Assembly (NCBI RefSeq): GCF_047496725.1
Contig: NC_132973.1
Span: 7,601,233-7,665,232 of the forward strand
Direction: 5' to 3'
DNA length: 64,000 nt
Origin: Anoplolepis gracilipes
Taxonomy: Eukaryota; Arthropoda; Insecta; Hymenoptera; Formicidae
The notes under the pieces: model-generated
The model's input: the letters and a program-made list of their open reading frames with translations, nothing else
Database searches by the model: none
Told to the model about the DNA's origin: nothing
Program-made: the position numbers and the translations under genes
Part shown: piece by piece, positions 13,622-25,384 of the stretch
How the letters are laid out: every line of letters begins with the position of its first letter
How positions within the stretch are numbered: the first letter of the stretch is position 1

Positions 13622-13830
13622 TGTCTTCGAATGACAAAGATGTGCCAAAAAAAAAGGAAGCATCTTCAAGTGATCAGACACCTCGAATTCTTCGGATTTA
13701 TCAATTTTATTGTTTTACTTGCAAACAAAATGTGCCGACTGTGGAAGATTTGCAAGCTCACCAGAAGCATACATTTTTTCCTCGTCTATCGTTCACACAA
13801 CCCAAGTTCGGAGATAAATCTAAAAATTGA
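13622..13830 (+). CDS. C2H2-like zinc-finger terminal exon, unit 2
   Basis: A good 3' splice site (TTGTTTTTGTAG) opens a frame reading SSNDKDVPKKKEASSSDQTP, then IYQFYCFTCKQNVPTVEDLQ, AHQKHTFF and GDKSKN before TGA at 13,828-13,830. The finger keeps C-x2-C-x12-H but the last His is only two residues further, so zinc binding may be altered. The lysine and serine rich lead-in is typical of linkers before zinc fingers in spliced isoforms. Of the three units this is the best preserved. The frame continues after TGA into the second finger relic (DLKCIVR). Alternative reading: a processed or decayed relic. Confidence 0.4.
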
Positions 13831-13899
13831 GATCTTAAATGTATCGTACGCATGAATTTTTTTTAAATAACGATGCTCTCGTCAGACACAAACAAATAG
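13831..13899 (+). pseudogene. Second zinc-finger segment, unit 2
   Basis: Directly after the TGA the same frame reads DLKCIVRMNFF and then stops. With a one-base shift the following GATGCTCTCGTCAGACACAA restores DALVRHK. It corresponds to the second finger of unit 1 and shares the Cys-to-Arg change at CIVR. Confidence 0.45.
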
Positions 13900-14013
13900 A
13901 TAACATAATAGAAGAAATGATTAAACACATTCTGCAACGATAAAAATTTGAAACAATTCTACTTCTTTCAAATAAAGTTTGTCTTATAATTTTACCTAAG
14001 ACAAAAGTTAATC

Positions 14014-14101
14014 TAAAAATTAACTTCAGCACATATTTAAATGCATCGTACAAAATGAATTTTTTAAAAGTAACGATGCTCTCGTAAGACAATACACATA
14101 A
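14014..14101 (+). pseudogene. Extra copy of the second zinc-finger segment
   Basis: The block TCTAAAAATTAACTTCAGCA followed by IFKCIVQNEFFKSNDALVRQ is a third copy of the second finger. The preceding stop is TAA where the other copies have TGA, the second Cys is Gln, and the first His is Gln. It has no first finger before it, so a partial duplication within unit 2 is likely. Confidence 0.4.
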
Positions 14102-14919
14102 TCAGTGCATATAATCTATCGTTTTAATTATGGACCACACTAAACGTTTCGATCAGATTTTTCTGATCATCTTCAGCGCATAAATGAAGTTAATAAATTG
14201 AATCAATTATGTTAAAATAACTTACAATATGTATCGCATAGTGTTATGTTAGAAAAATGTTCGACTTGCGTATGGAAAGATCTGTGAAGTTTCTTGTGAC
14301 ATTAATAAAATTATTAAGAAAAATTATGAAAAATAATGGTAACAATTTTTTATATATGACTTTGCAACTATCCCAATTATTATTCTAGTCAATTTTATAA
14401 TCGTAATTTTTTGCTGTTATGACGTAGAAATTAATCGCGGCGTAAATAACTATAACAATTCTTGGTAATAGTTAAAATTAGAAGTAACAATTGACAACGA
14501 TAACAACAAACGTATTTATTTAATATACCGTACAAGGAGCCCTGAAAATGTAAAGAAATCATCTATATATATCTAATATTTTTTTATATTATTGTCTTTC
14601 ATGTATATTATTTATACACTAGTATTTAAAATTCGGTTAAAAAAAATAAAATTAATTTTTTCAAATATTAGAGTTATTACTGAAAATCAGTGCTATAAAA
14701 AGGTGCTTTTATATAATCAAAAAAATGAAGTTATTATCAGCCTGATTTCTGTTGCATATTATTAAATGATAAAAATGCAAAGTATTAATATTTTTTCCTT
14801 CAAATTCCGAACGTTACTAACGTTTTAGAAATTATTACAATTTTAATTCAGATTTTTATGTATCTATATTATAATAACATATAAATAGAATTCTATCTAA
14901 AAGTAGCTTTATTTTTTAG

Positions 14920-14949
14920 TGTTTCAGAACGCACAAATAATGTGTTAAT
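14920..14949 (+). pseudogene. Zinc-finger exon unit 3, dead
   Basis: A good 3' splice site (GCTTTATTTTTTAG) is followed by TG and FQNAQIMC, then TAA. Leader and splice site align with unit 2 and the exon starts in the same phase, but the finger is gone. An exon relic. Confidence 0.45.
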
Positions 14950-15215
14950 AACGAAAGAAATAATAATTGAAAATTTTCAATATTTTGACTACAAAGAGAC
15001 TAAATTTTCAAACTTTTATCATATTCCGATTACACATGAAATCGATTCATTTTATCTATACCCTATACCTATAAGTTTTCAACTACTATAACAGTTTAAT
15101 GTGCTACACTCCGCCTATATATAAATGTAAAAGATATAATAAAGAGAGAATATAATTGGAAACATAGTTTGGACAGACACAGAATGAATATACAACCATT
15201 AAGTTAAAATTGAAG

Positions 15216-15220
<5 letters not shown>

Positions 15221-15246
<26 letters not shown>

Positions 15247-15268
15247 AAGAAAGAGGGAGAAAGAGAGA
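15221..15268. repeat. (GA)n microsatellite
   Basis: GA run with AAAGAAAG and GGGAG interruptions, just right of the zinc-finger array. Confidence 0.95.
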
Positions 15269-16758
15269 CTTTTGAATATACCATGAGTTAATAATTATTA
15301 GTATACAATGATTGAACATTATACTATATTTGTATTTCATGTTAACAGATTATTATTTCTATAAAGTAATTAGTCCAAGAATATTCATAGACAAAAGTTA
15401 TTTAATGTTATATAGAACATATACTTTACGTTATTATATATTCAAAATAATATATTACTCTCTCAATACAAAATGCAAAATTATTCAAATAAACGTGAAA
15501 CAGGAAAGTTCTCACTGTTAAAATGTATCGAACTAATCGCGAAGCTGACTAACGTGACCATAATTCTTTATCTTATCGACAGAATTAGCTTAGAGCTTAT
15601 CGTAAATTCCTCAAAAAGTAATGCAATTGCTCGTAAAAATTTTAGTTTTTCAAACAAAAATTCGCTTGAAATTAATGAAAAAGTGAAATTTTATCACCCT
15701 TCTTTATAATTTGTCAATTTATCGATCGCATATAACATGCAAATAACCGATGATTAAATATTATTATGAGATAAAAGATATTTATGTTTTCCATTAGCCT
15801 TATCTTAACTCTCAAAAATTTTAGTTCAGTGAAACGTTTTATAGAGTAAACACATCCTCTAAGAAATATTATAAAAGTTCAAGTTCTTGCGTAATATTTG
15901 CAATTTTTCATAGCAATTTTTTATAACAAATTTGTGCAAATATAAATAACTTAGAAAACTCATATAACATAGCTTAAGCTTCTTAGATACTTGACACTTT
16001 CAAATATGATAATTTAATTAAATACGTGAATTTTATAAAAAATAAACAATTTTATAAAATTAAAAAAAAAGATATCTAAATAAGTAATATTCATCTAGTC
16101 TTAAATTGATATGTGAAAATTCCGCAGTTGTCTATACTTCGCCTACCAGCAACTTCGATATGAAAAAAAAGAAAATAAAAATAATCTGTCACACAAAAGG
16201 TCTTTCGTTTATGAACAGAGCTTGTGTGGATCAATTTTGTAAAACAATTGTTCTCGCATATACATATAATATTATGTGTTATACATATATGTAATATATA
16301 ATATTATAATATTAGGTTTCAAATTCATATATTTTAAATGTTTCTAATATCCAATTTATAATTTCTCTCTTTTTTTCTCTTGCCCCTCCATCCTTAGTCT
16401 CTGAGATGGAAGATGGAACATAGTAATGCGACGTAAAATGAGGGAGACAAACATAAAAAAATCACTTAATTTTAATTTGTGTTAATAATTAACACAAAAA
16501 AATTAATCTGTTTTTCGGATTAATAATATTCAAAGGTTTTAAGAATCGTTTATATTCGGCTATTCGTTAATCCAACGACGTGTCTGTCCATCGTCAGTGC
16601 AACATTTGCAGGATAAACAGGTTGGATCGATTCTCGCGCCTAGTTCTGGTCTGTCTCGACTTTCGTTATGGCGACGATAAAATGCCGTGGATGGATCTTA
16701 ATATGGCGAGTTGTGTTACCAAATATTTTATTATTGAAAATGCAACAATATTCGAGAC

Positions 16759-17110
16759 CAGGGCGTCTACTTAAATCTTGTATAAAAAATTTCCTAACAA
16801 TATTCTCTGATTTCCCAGGTATTTTTGTTGGCAAAATTCCAAGTAAAAAGAATATATTTTCCAAACTTTTTAATACAACTTTCTTTAAAATAAATTTTTT
16901 TATTACATGCATTCTCTAATGTTTTTTATTCATACAAAGGAAAAACGCGAAGCCTTTTAAGTTTTAATGTTAGATTTATAAATGTACTAAAAGACCTGAA
17001 TAACTTTCATAAAATAATTTTTTATTTATATAAAATTTTCATTTCTTTATTATTAAAAGTTACAAAGAATATGCACTTTATATTCAATGTTATATGTTAA
17101 CATGTTAAGG
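16759..17110. mobile_element. Truncated copy of the GTGTCTACT element
   Basis: Begins CAGGGCGTCTACTTAAATCT and is collinear with the reverse complement of 28,650-29,008 (for example AAAATTCCAAGTAAAAAGAA, ATTTCTTTATTATTAAAAGT). The other end is absent. Confidence 0.65.
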
Positions 17111-17558
17111 CATTAAGTATATAAACAAAAAAATATATATATTTACATATATGTATACATATACGTATATATATATTTATACGGGAACTCGAAATGTTAT
17201 TTACAGACGTACTAATGTATGATTATTATGTACGTAATCTAAATTATCTATTAATTATCTACAATGTCTAAATTATGTGTCGATAAAACGCTGGCTAATT
17301 AATAGCAACGGTTCTTTTCTTTATCGTTTATTTCACATTTGCTTTGTGTTATCATGAAACAATGAGTAACATCAACTTTTTCTGTAGACGAAATTCAACG
17401 AAGCAGTTCAATAAATAGTAATATTTATTCTTTCTTGGTTTTCCTTTTATTTATCTTGTTATTCTTTTAAATATTTTGTATTACTGTTAATGATCAACAT
17501 CAACAATATAACATTTCTAGCAATTTCTACTAATTATTTGAAAAACTGGAAGATTTTT

Positions 17559-17560
<2 letters not shown>

Positions 17561-17614
<54 letters not shown>
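17561..17614. repeat. (AT)n microsatellite
   Basis: Uninterrupted AT run of about 54 bp. Confidence 0.95.
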
Positions 17615-17622
<8 letters not shown>

Positions 17623-20600
17623 ATTTTTCTTTTTAATAATTCTAATTCAATGTTGATAAATTATGTAATAAAATGTATAAATATTTTTATTTTTTGCCGA
17701 TAAAAACATTTGTTAATATTCTTGTATGCATAGAAGAATGTTGCTTGTATGCATATAATACAATATATAATTCAAATTAATATTCACGTCTATTCACGTG
17801 TAGATAACAATGGCAACTGTGAGCTCTTCGAGATTACGGACAGAAAAAGCGGATTATCGATTGCCCGGTTGCAAAACTCGAGATTGATAATCAAAGAGAT
17901 TGCAAATCGACGAAGCGTGGCTAATCTTAATCGTCGATAATTATGATAATGATAATTATGTTTGTACGCGGGCTGTTCGATTCTAAGTTATCTGCTGGCT
18001 TTTGCCAACCGATTAGACAGCCATTGTATGTAATAGCAACACCTCAATGGGAATCAATATTCCTCGAGTGATTTGCATAAACTATCACAGCCGCGCTCTC
18101 TTTGAAAAAAAAAAATACATCTCAACCATTAAAATAATTACTCACGCGTATTTTTTCAATTGACTCTGCAATTTGTCGCTATTAGCAGCGTTATTATATA
18201 TTTCTCTTGCTATTTTCCCTGCTCGATCTCGTACAAATTGATCAAATATGCAAAAACTCAAACTCCTAAGCATAATTAATCTTTATACATACGAGAAAAT
18301 GTGTGTGCTGCTAAATTCCATTGCAATATTGAAAGCAATTAGAGATTCAACTTCTCATTCGTGCACTGTTATATAATTGTAATATCGGGATGTAACAGCT
18401 TGATCCATCATTATTAATCATTGTATAATAACAAACAACGATCTAACAAATGAAAAATCTTGACATTCTGTAGTCTAACAGTGTCGCGTGAATTTAATGA
18501 CGTATAAGTTTAATATACTATGTTAATCATTCGTACAATTAAATGTCAAAAAGCAACATTTAGAAATATTTTTAAATAATCTTATAATATTAAATTTAAA
18601 ATTTAATCACTTAAATTTTATTTATAAATTCATATTATTTAATATCTAAAAAAAGAAAAAGAGAAATATTATCTAAATAAATTTATAAATTTTTCTATTG
18701 ACATTTTTTTATCCCTGATACTTCGCAATCGTATAAAGAGCTTAAGTAAATATTAATTATCAAAACAAACGTCGATCGTATCGCTAAGAAAAAGTGATTA
18801 CATTATAGTACGAATACCTGCGCTAAATAAAAGTTTAGATAAAAGTTTATCTGATTTATCACACGTTGCAATATTCAATTAGCATTGCATTAATACTCGT
18901 CAATACAACCTTTTAAGTTTGACATCCATATAATTTTACACTTCGCGTTAAAAATGTCGTGTAATTACATCGGTGATAATGAGAGAAGAAATCGTCATTG
19001 TTCGCGGATGGTATCGAGAGAGATTGAGACTCGATATACGAGATCTCCTTGATTCTCCTGATTATGAGACACATTTCTCATGTTCGAAACACTTGTCTCT
19101 TTTAATCTCGTCATCTTATTACACGACTTACGCATTAATAGTTACGTCGACGCCAACAAGGTCAAAAGCTTCGTGTCTTTAACGCCAAAGATAGAACATA
19201 ACTCGCGTATTAGGTTAGAGGTCGGATTATTAATCGGTTTTCCTTCTGTCGATTTATCATCGATGGCACGGCAGACTACTTATCAACGATTATATCAGCT
19301 GATGTTTACAAGCGCTACCAAGATAATTTCACTTTTCCTTTACGCGAGATTTATGAAAAGGTATTTGACATTGATTAATAGTCTTATTACCCTACGTATA
19401 TTGAAAGTATTATAATGTCATAAATTTTGAGCATTTTGAACATATATTATATAGTATATTACATAGTTATGTACAAGCTAAAAATGTATGTACGTAATTA
19501 TTATTTGACGGATTCATTATGTTTTCTCCAAAAAATCACGCTATAGTTTATAAATAATTTATTTAAAAAAATTTCTCTCAATATTTTAATATAAACAACT
19601 TACTCGACTGCCACTTACCTTAGTTTCTTAAAATAAGATTTATGAAATCTAATGTTTATTTAAATGAAATCAGCCAGTGGTTATAACTCGCCACTTTGAC
19701 GCTAAAACTCATTCAATAATCGCGCTGTCTATAAAAGTGACATGCATGACGCTCGTAAGTCGTGAGGAGTGACCAGAGGAAAATTGTCATTAGTATTTAG
19801 CCATCATGTTTCCATCCCGAATCTCATAAATAATTCAAAACGCCGCGGGTGCAATCTTTATTAGTTTCGCATGAAAAAGAGACGGAAAAATAATAACGAT
19901 GAAAATATCGGCCAAGGCCGACATCGCTACCTGGCGTGGGTGGCATATTTACAACGTTAAACGCGCGTTAATGACGCATCGCCGGCGGCTGTCAATTTTT
20001 TTAAAAATCATCGTCACTGGCTGATCTGCATAATGTCAGATATATCGCCACGGATGAATTGCGATTCGTGATATCTGTTCGTTATCGCTCGCGCGATAAC
20101 GAGCGAGTCTACATCTCGCGAGTCAATTGCATCTTATAGATATCTCGCGCCTACATATGAGTGTACCCATAAATATCAACAATGTGAAATGAAAGACAAG
20201 AACGAAGCTTGTATAAAGATCATTTGTTAGAAGCGTGTTTTTTCGATAACGTATATTCAATTGATAAATATCGCTTGTAACAATTACAATAGGTTTATAG
20301 TTATATATCTCGATATAATCGAGAATATTAAAATAATTAATCATATTGTGGTTCTGCGTTTTTTATAAATATTATATATAAGATATTGATAAAAAATATC
20401 ATTGATATCATAGTACAAAATAGTACAAAATAGTGCTGTCAATTTAAATTATTTTAAGTTAAACTACAAAACAATTTGAAATATCAGATAAGGGTAAATA
20501 CTTAAATATTAAAATGCAATTTAATATATTTTTCAAAATTTAAATATATTATACAATTAAAATAATTATAAATATGTATTTCAAAGCACGAAAAAATTTT

Positions 20601-20680
20601 TTGGATTATTCATATAACGTGGCTGAATGTTTATTAACCACGTTAAATGAAAAATAAATGTATTTTCCTATCTCAAAATT

Positions 20681-21744
20681 ATTAATTAATGTGTCTGTGA
20701 AGTTTGCACGACATTTTGTTAATGTTTAAAAAATAATGGCAATTCCAGTAGCACTTTTCATAGTTCTACAGTTCCTGATAATCATTAAAAAAAGTTCCGC
20801 ATTTTTAATATCAAAAATATGGAAAATAAAAAATGACGTGCTAACTTCACGTTCCAGCACGGCACATCCTCCTCTAAAGTACAAGAAAACATCGAAAATC
20901 AGGATGTTTATTAAGAGTTCTCGTTAGTTCTGTACCAATTCTATAATTTTAAGTCGATATTCCATCAATTAACTTTTAAACAATTTTTGTTTTAATTGCG
21001 TATTACGACATTTAGTAAAAATGTGTCATGTTGATGATTTTCGGCAATTCTAACGATCTCTCGATTCTCGACAGTTGGAGTAATGGAAATATTTTTGTGA
21101 ATAAAATATAGCAAAAAAATAGCAAAAAATTTGTGTACTATTAATTTTTTGTTTTTATTTATGTATGTGCAATTTTTTATAATGGCTAGATAGCTTAAGA
21201 TTAATCGTCAGAACTGCCGAAAGTCATCAGCACGATACATTTTTACTAAGTGACGTGCTGGACGTAATTGTTAAAAATTGTTTTAAAAATAAATAATGAT
21301 CGGAACTGTGTTTAAAACTGATTTTAATGCATAGAACTCTTGCAGAATTGTCGAGAATCGAGAGATCGTTAGAATTGCCGAAAATCATCAGCATGACACA
21401 TTTTTACTAAATGTCGTAATACGCAATTAAAACAAAAATTGTTTAAAAGTTAATTGGTGGAATATCAACCTAAAATTATAGAATTGGTACAGAACTAACG
21501 AAAACTCTTAATAAACATCTTGATTTTCGATGTTTTCTTGTACTTTAGAGAAGGATGTGCCGTGCTGGAACGTGAAGTTAGTACGTCATTTTTTATTTTC
21601 CATATTTTTGATATTAAAAATGCGGAACTTTTTTTAATGATTATCAGGAACTATAGAACTATGAAAAGTGCTACTGGAATTGCCATTATTTTTTAAAAAT
21701 TAATAAAATGTCGTGCCAACTTCACAGACACTTAATTAATATTA
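20681..21744. mobile_element. Foldback element with about 400 bp inverted arms
   Basis: Left arm 20,681-21,076 and right arm 21,346-21,744 are close inverted copies (for example AATAATGGCAATTCCAGTAG mirrored near 21,690; ACGATCTCTCGATTCTCGAC mirrored near 21,360). Ends are TTAA/TGTGTCTGTGAAG and CTTCACAGACAC/TTAA, so a TTAA target is possible. The 270 bp spacer holds another diverged arm fragment at about 21,205-21,288 in the orientation of the right arm. No transposase frame. Confidence 0.8.
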
Positions 21745-22233
21745 TAAAATAAATATATTTCAAATTTCTTAACAAAAAATTCTTCCTGAATTAAAAAAAA
21801 AAGATAAGTTTTTTTACTTCGTTATTCTTTAATAAAACTGAGTGTCAACAAATTTTGACTGAATAAAGACATAAAGAATCTCTCTCATAAATCAAATTTG
21901 ATCGGTGGAAATAGAAAATAAAACTAATATTACGTACACATCACAAATTCCCGACGTTCCAACGTAATATGAATTTATCGGTCATGTTTATGCGAAACTC
22001 GTTCAATCGTTGTCAATAATCTATGGCGTGGGCGAGTCATTATCGCGCAGACAAATGCAAATTGGCCAACGTTAATGACACATCACTGTCGATTATTTTT
22101 GAAAACATGCACACCGTTCACATGTTGATCTCTGTGTACTACATGCCGCTTCATTAAACATTCCAAGGAGAATTAATGACATCGCAAACGTGTGTTTAGC
22201 TCTAATTCACAAGTTTCTTCGATTATACGCATG

Positions 22234-22281
<48 letters not shown>

Positions 22282-23762
22282 ACTCCCTCTCTCTCTCTTT
22301 CTCCCTCTCTACTTATTCCACTCTTGTGTGATTGATCGATTCTATTTTTTAATGGAGATTAATACTTTGCAATCTATGAAATTCAATTTTAAATTCAAAT
22401 ATATTTAACTACATATTAATTAACCAAGATTTTATGTTGTAAATGTATGAGAAAAATATAGATTTAGATTTTTAAAAAATATATATATATATTTAACATA
22501 CGAGCTGATAGCATTTTTTTATCAATTCAATATTTTTATTTATAAATTCAATATAATATTTTCATTAAAAATACAATAAATTATATTATAAGCATTATAC
22601 CTTAGCATTATAGATCAATCTTTTCACAATTCTGAGCGGATTTGCATAATTAGACGTGATATCAGTTTGTCTTTTAAACATGTTTGACCATGACTTGACA
22701 TAGCAATGTTCGGTCTTTACGCATTTATAGTCGGCAATTGCAAACTGGATAATTGGATCGTAAAAAGGCTGGTCGAGCTTCGTCGTCGAATAGCAACATA
22801 ATTGTAGACGAGCGCGTAGAAAAATATCCGGCAGCTATTTTTACGTCGATTTAATAGTCGACGGTGTTAAAAGAACGTCAAAGCCGGAAACAAATAAACT
22901 GACACTTCGATGGAATAGGCACGCGTTATCACACCCAGGATTTCCCCGAACATATTCGTTCGACATTTGCGCGACTCAAGTTAGTTTATTATCAACCGTG
23001 AGCGTAATCTCTAAACCCGATAAGCCCATCCCTTATTTGCATCACCATTATCACGCAAGCGTGAAATTTTTAAATAAAAAAAAATATATATATATATATC
23101 GCCGAAGCGGTGAAAATAATTCTGTTTAAACTCGTTTTATAAAATAATGCATGTATATCATATTTTTTTTATTATGTTAATGTTGGAAATAATATTGACA
23201 TGTTAAAAAAAAATTGAAAGCGTAAAATACAAATGTCATAAAGAGATTTCGTAAGCAATAGTATTATTGATATAATAATTTCACAATAATATAATTATTA
23301 ATGCAACTTTAATTGTTATTCAAAGAAAAATAATCTTATTTCATGTAGTCTTGAAAATACTATCTAATTCTGAAATAATAAAAATTCTAAAAAAGCTTTG
23401 ACGTTATAAAATTATATTATTTCAACAAGAATTTTGCAATTTAACGCGCGCGAATTATTCGCTTACAAATCAAGACGTCGGTAATGCAAAATAAAAATAT
23501 TCTATCTCATGCACGAATGACGCCAATAAGTCTCCTGCGAAGGTGAAAGGGAATTGCGTGTAAAGTTTGTAGGGAAAAGAACCGGTTCCCCTGCGTTTGC
23601 TACGCACTGTTTGTTGCATCAAAAATGTTCAAGTATTCTCGAGCAATTCGAGATGATTAAATAATCATACAAATAACAAAATTGATATAACATTATTTCA
23701 GATTGACAAAGATAAATAAAAAAAATGTATAAGCTATTTATATATCGACATACCAAGCGATT
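21745..23762. other. Non-coding
   Basis: A (CT)n run at 22,236 and CpG-richer patches at 21,950-22,180 and 22,640-23,050; no gene seen. Confidence 0.6.
22236..22310. repeat. (CT)n microsatellite
   Basis: About 75 bp, interrupted by CACTCACTCC. Confidence 0.95.
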
Positions 23763-24850
23763 CCTGTAATTCAGGGGGGCATGATGCCCGACGTTCCTTC
23801 GGAGCTGTTTGACAGCTCTCGGCGGTGCCGTGGTATGCATCGTGTGAGCTTTAGTTTTCTTGGATCTCTTCTCGATTATCGATTCATCACTATATCACTC
23901 GCGACGAACTACGTCTGTATATCATTGTCCGCCGCGTAAACAAACGCGTACTTTGATCGTATTAAGAATGAAAACAATGAGTAAAGTCGTAGACACGGAA
24001 ATCGTAACAAAATAATGTCATTCCACGCAGAGAAGAGTACACTAGGCACGTAGATCTCTTATCGTCGCAGACCTCTTATGCCATGCGATAAAGCTCACCG
24101 TAACGGAACTTCGACGTACGTGTGCGTATGTATGTACATGATACGTTTCTCGAATCACGAACGCGCGAAAGATCTGTGACGGTGCATCGATCAATTGCGA
24201 AAGACAATAGCGACGCCTCTGTCTATCGGCGACGCGGAACACGCAATTCGGCGTCTCGACAAACAGGCGCAGCGAGCGCGTGTCGCCCCGTTTTATTACG
24301 TCACACTCGCGAAAGGTCACCGGCTCAGCCGCCGCTCGCTCGCTCACCCACGTGCCTCGTCGCGTCCGCGCCGACACCCGACACAACGACGCTCATCGCT
24401 CATTTCACGCGCGCGTGACGCGTGACACGCGGGACGCGTCGCTTGCTTCACGCTTCACGTCGATCCGACGCGACGCGACGCGACGCCGCGATATCTCGCG
24501 GTACCAGCGCGTAACCTGACACCGAAAATCGTCGCTTTCCGCACGCTGGAAAGCCTTACGAAAGATTTCTCGTATCGACGAACGGACGGACAGACAGACA
24601 GCGATTACGCATGTAAATGAGCGACTCGCGAAACGCGTGTATCACATGTGTACATACACGGAACGTCACGCGCGGCAGAAACGCGCGAATTCGTCGTTTC
24701 GATGTGGCCGCCGACACTGCACTGAAGTCCGCGTTCCCATTCGCTCTCGCAAAGGTTCACTTTCGATGTATCTCGAAGCGCCCGCTCGACGACGAGCGTC
24801 GCCTACGTCGGCGTCGACGCGACCGGCATGCGAATGCAAATGATTAGACA
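23763..24850 (-). promoter_or_regulatory. CpG island, possible divergent promoter with first exon
   Basis: The most CpG-dense stretch in the window (24,040-24,850), including a short GACGC-type repeat near 24,470. Overlapping frames on both strands are by-products of high GC. On the minus strand ATG 23,840 starts MHTTAPPRAVKQLRRNVGHH and 29 codons later meets a donor CGCTTG/GTATGT at about 23,763. On the plus strand TTCCTGTAATTCAG could be an acceptor for a 52-codon frame from ATG 23,790 (MMPDVPSELFDSSRRCRG). Neither is recognised. Together with 25.4-27.0 kb it may form a bidirectional promoter pair. Confidence 0.35.
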
Positions 24851-24973
24851 GAGGCGTGTTTAGGAAATCGTGGCAATATTATTTCCGATTAACTTCGTCG
24901 CCGGAAAGTACTTGGTATCTTGTAGAAACGTAAATCGCCTCTTCGAAAAAAAAAAAAAAAAAAAATATCACAA

Positions 24974-24982
24974 CGCCATCTG
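24974..24982 (+). promoter_or_regulatory. CTCF-like motif CGCCATCTG
   Basis: Matches the core of the insect CTCF consensus (GCGCCAYCT) in all but the first base. It lies between the two CpG islands; similar CTGCCATCT motifs occur at 25,596 and 32,873. Confidence 0.25.
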
Positions 24983-25324
24983 TCGCATTTTATACTCTAT
25001 TATAATGTTTTTGTCTTTTGCATAAATTTATTTCTATCTTTTACTATACTGCATATTATATATGCTTTCTACGCTTGAAATAAAGAAGAGAAAGAATAGA
25101 TTATGCAGGAAGGTAGAAAGTAGCCAAATAGCTTGTGTGGAAGAATAGACTTTACTATAACTCGTGTGTCACGAAAAATCTATGCAAACACGAAAAGAAA
25201 TAAATTACATAACAATAAGATTAATAGAATGACAGTAGGCGTAACGTTTGATGTAATTATCAAAATAATGCTCGTTTCATCAAATTTAATATTAATTAAT
25301 ATAAATGCAGTACAAATATACGCA

Positions 25325-25353
25325 TACACACACACATACACACACACACACAC
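25325..25353. repeat. (CA)n microsatellite
   Basis: Lies between the two CpG islands. Confidence 0.9.
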
Positions 25354-25384
25354 GATGCCAATTGATAAGTAAAGTAATTTACTC

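Larger units (their letters stand above)
10797..15000 (+). repeat. Tandem array of three diverged zinc-finger exon units
   Basis: Three direct copies share a leader with AATCAATAAAGTAAAA, AAATGCAAGTTATTA-type and TTATCTAAAACAATATA blocks, then a 3' splice site, then a zinc-finger frame. Exon starts are at 11,047, 13,622 and 14,920. Copies 1 and 2 also share downstream sequence: ATGTATATGACCTCGCGACT at about 12,150 resembles ATATATGACTTTGCAACTAT at about 14,352, and the blocks at 12,500-12,590 and 14,450-14,530 correspond. Spacing is uneven (2.6 and 1.3 kb). The copies are old and differ by many indels. Confidence 0.7.
15269..20680. other. Non-coding, AT-rich
   Basis: Holds a truncated element at 16,759 and (AT)n at 17,561. 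CpG-richer patches at 16,560-16,700, 17,790-18,120, 18,960-19,300 and 19,680-20,160; no exon recognised. Confidence 0.6.

Noticed and set aside
14151..14169. GATCAGATTTTTCTGATC hairpin with T loop, like a terminator
   Set aside because: Seven-base stem in AT-rich eukaryotic DNA; rho-independent termination is not expected.
16106..16294. Cys/His-containing frame (KIIKIICHTKG...) as a possible fourth zinc-finger unit
   Set aside because: Spacing does not fit C2H2 and the shared leader of the array is absent.
17960..18010. CTGTTCGATTCTAAG resembling a tRNA B box
   Set aside because: No acceptor stem or A box at the proper distance. No other tRNA-like B box was found on either strand.
24042..24850. 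Six overlapping frames of 70-115 codons
   Set aside because: Frames stay open on both strands because stop codons are rare in CpG-rich DNA; Arg/His/Thr-rich with no motif.
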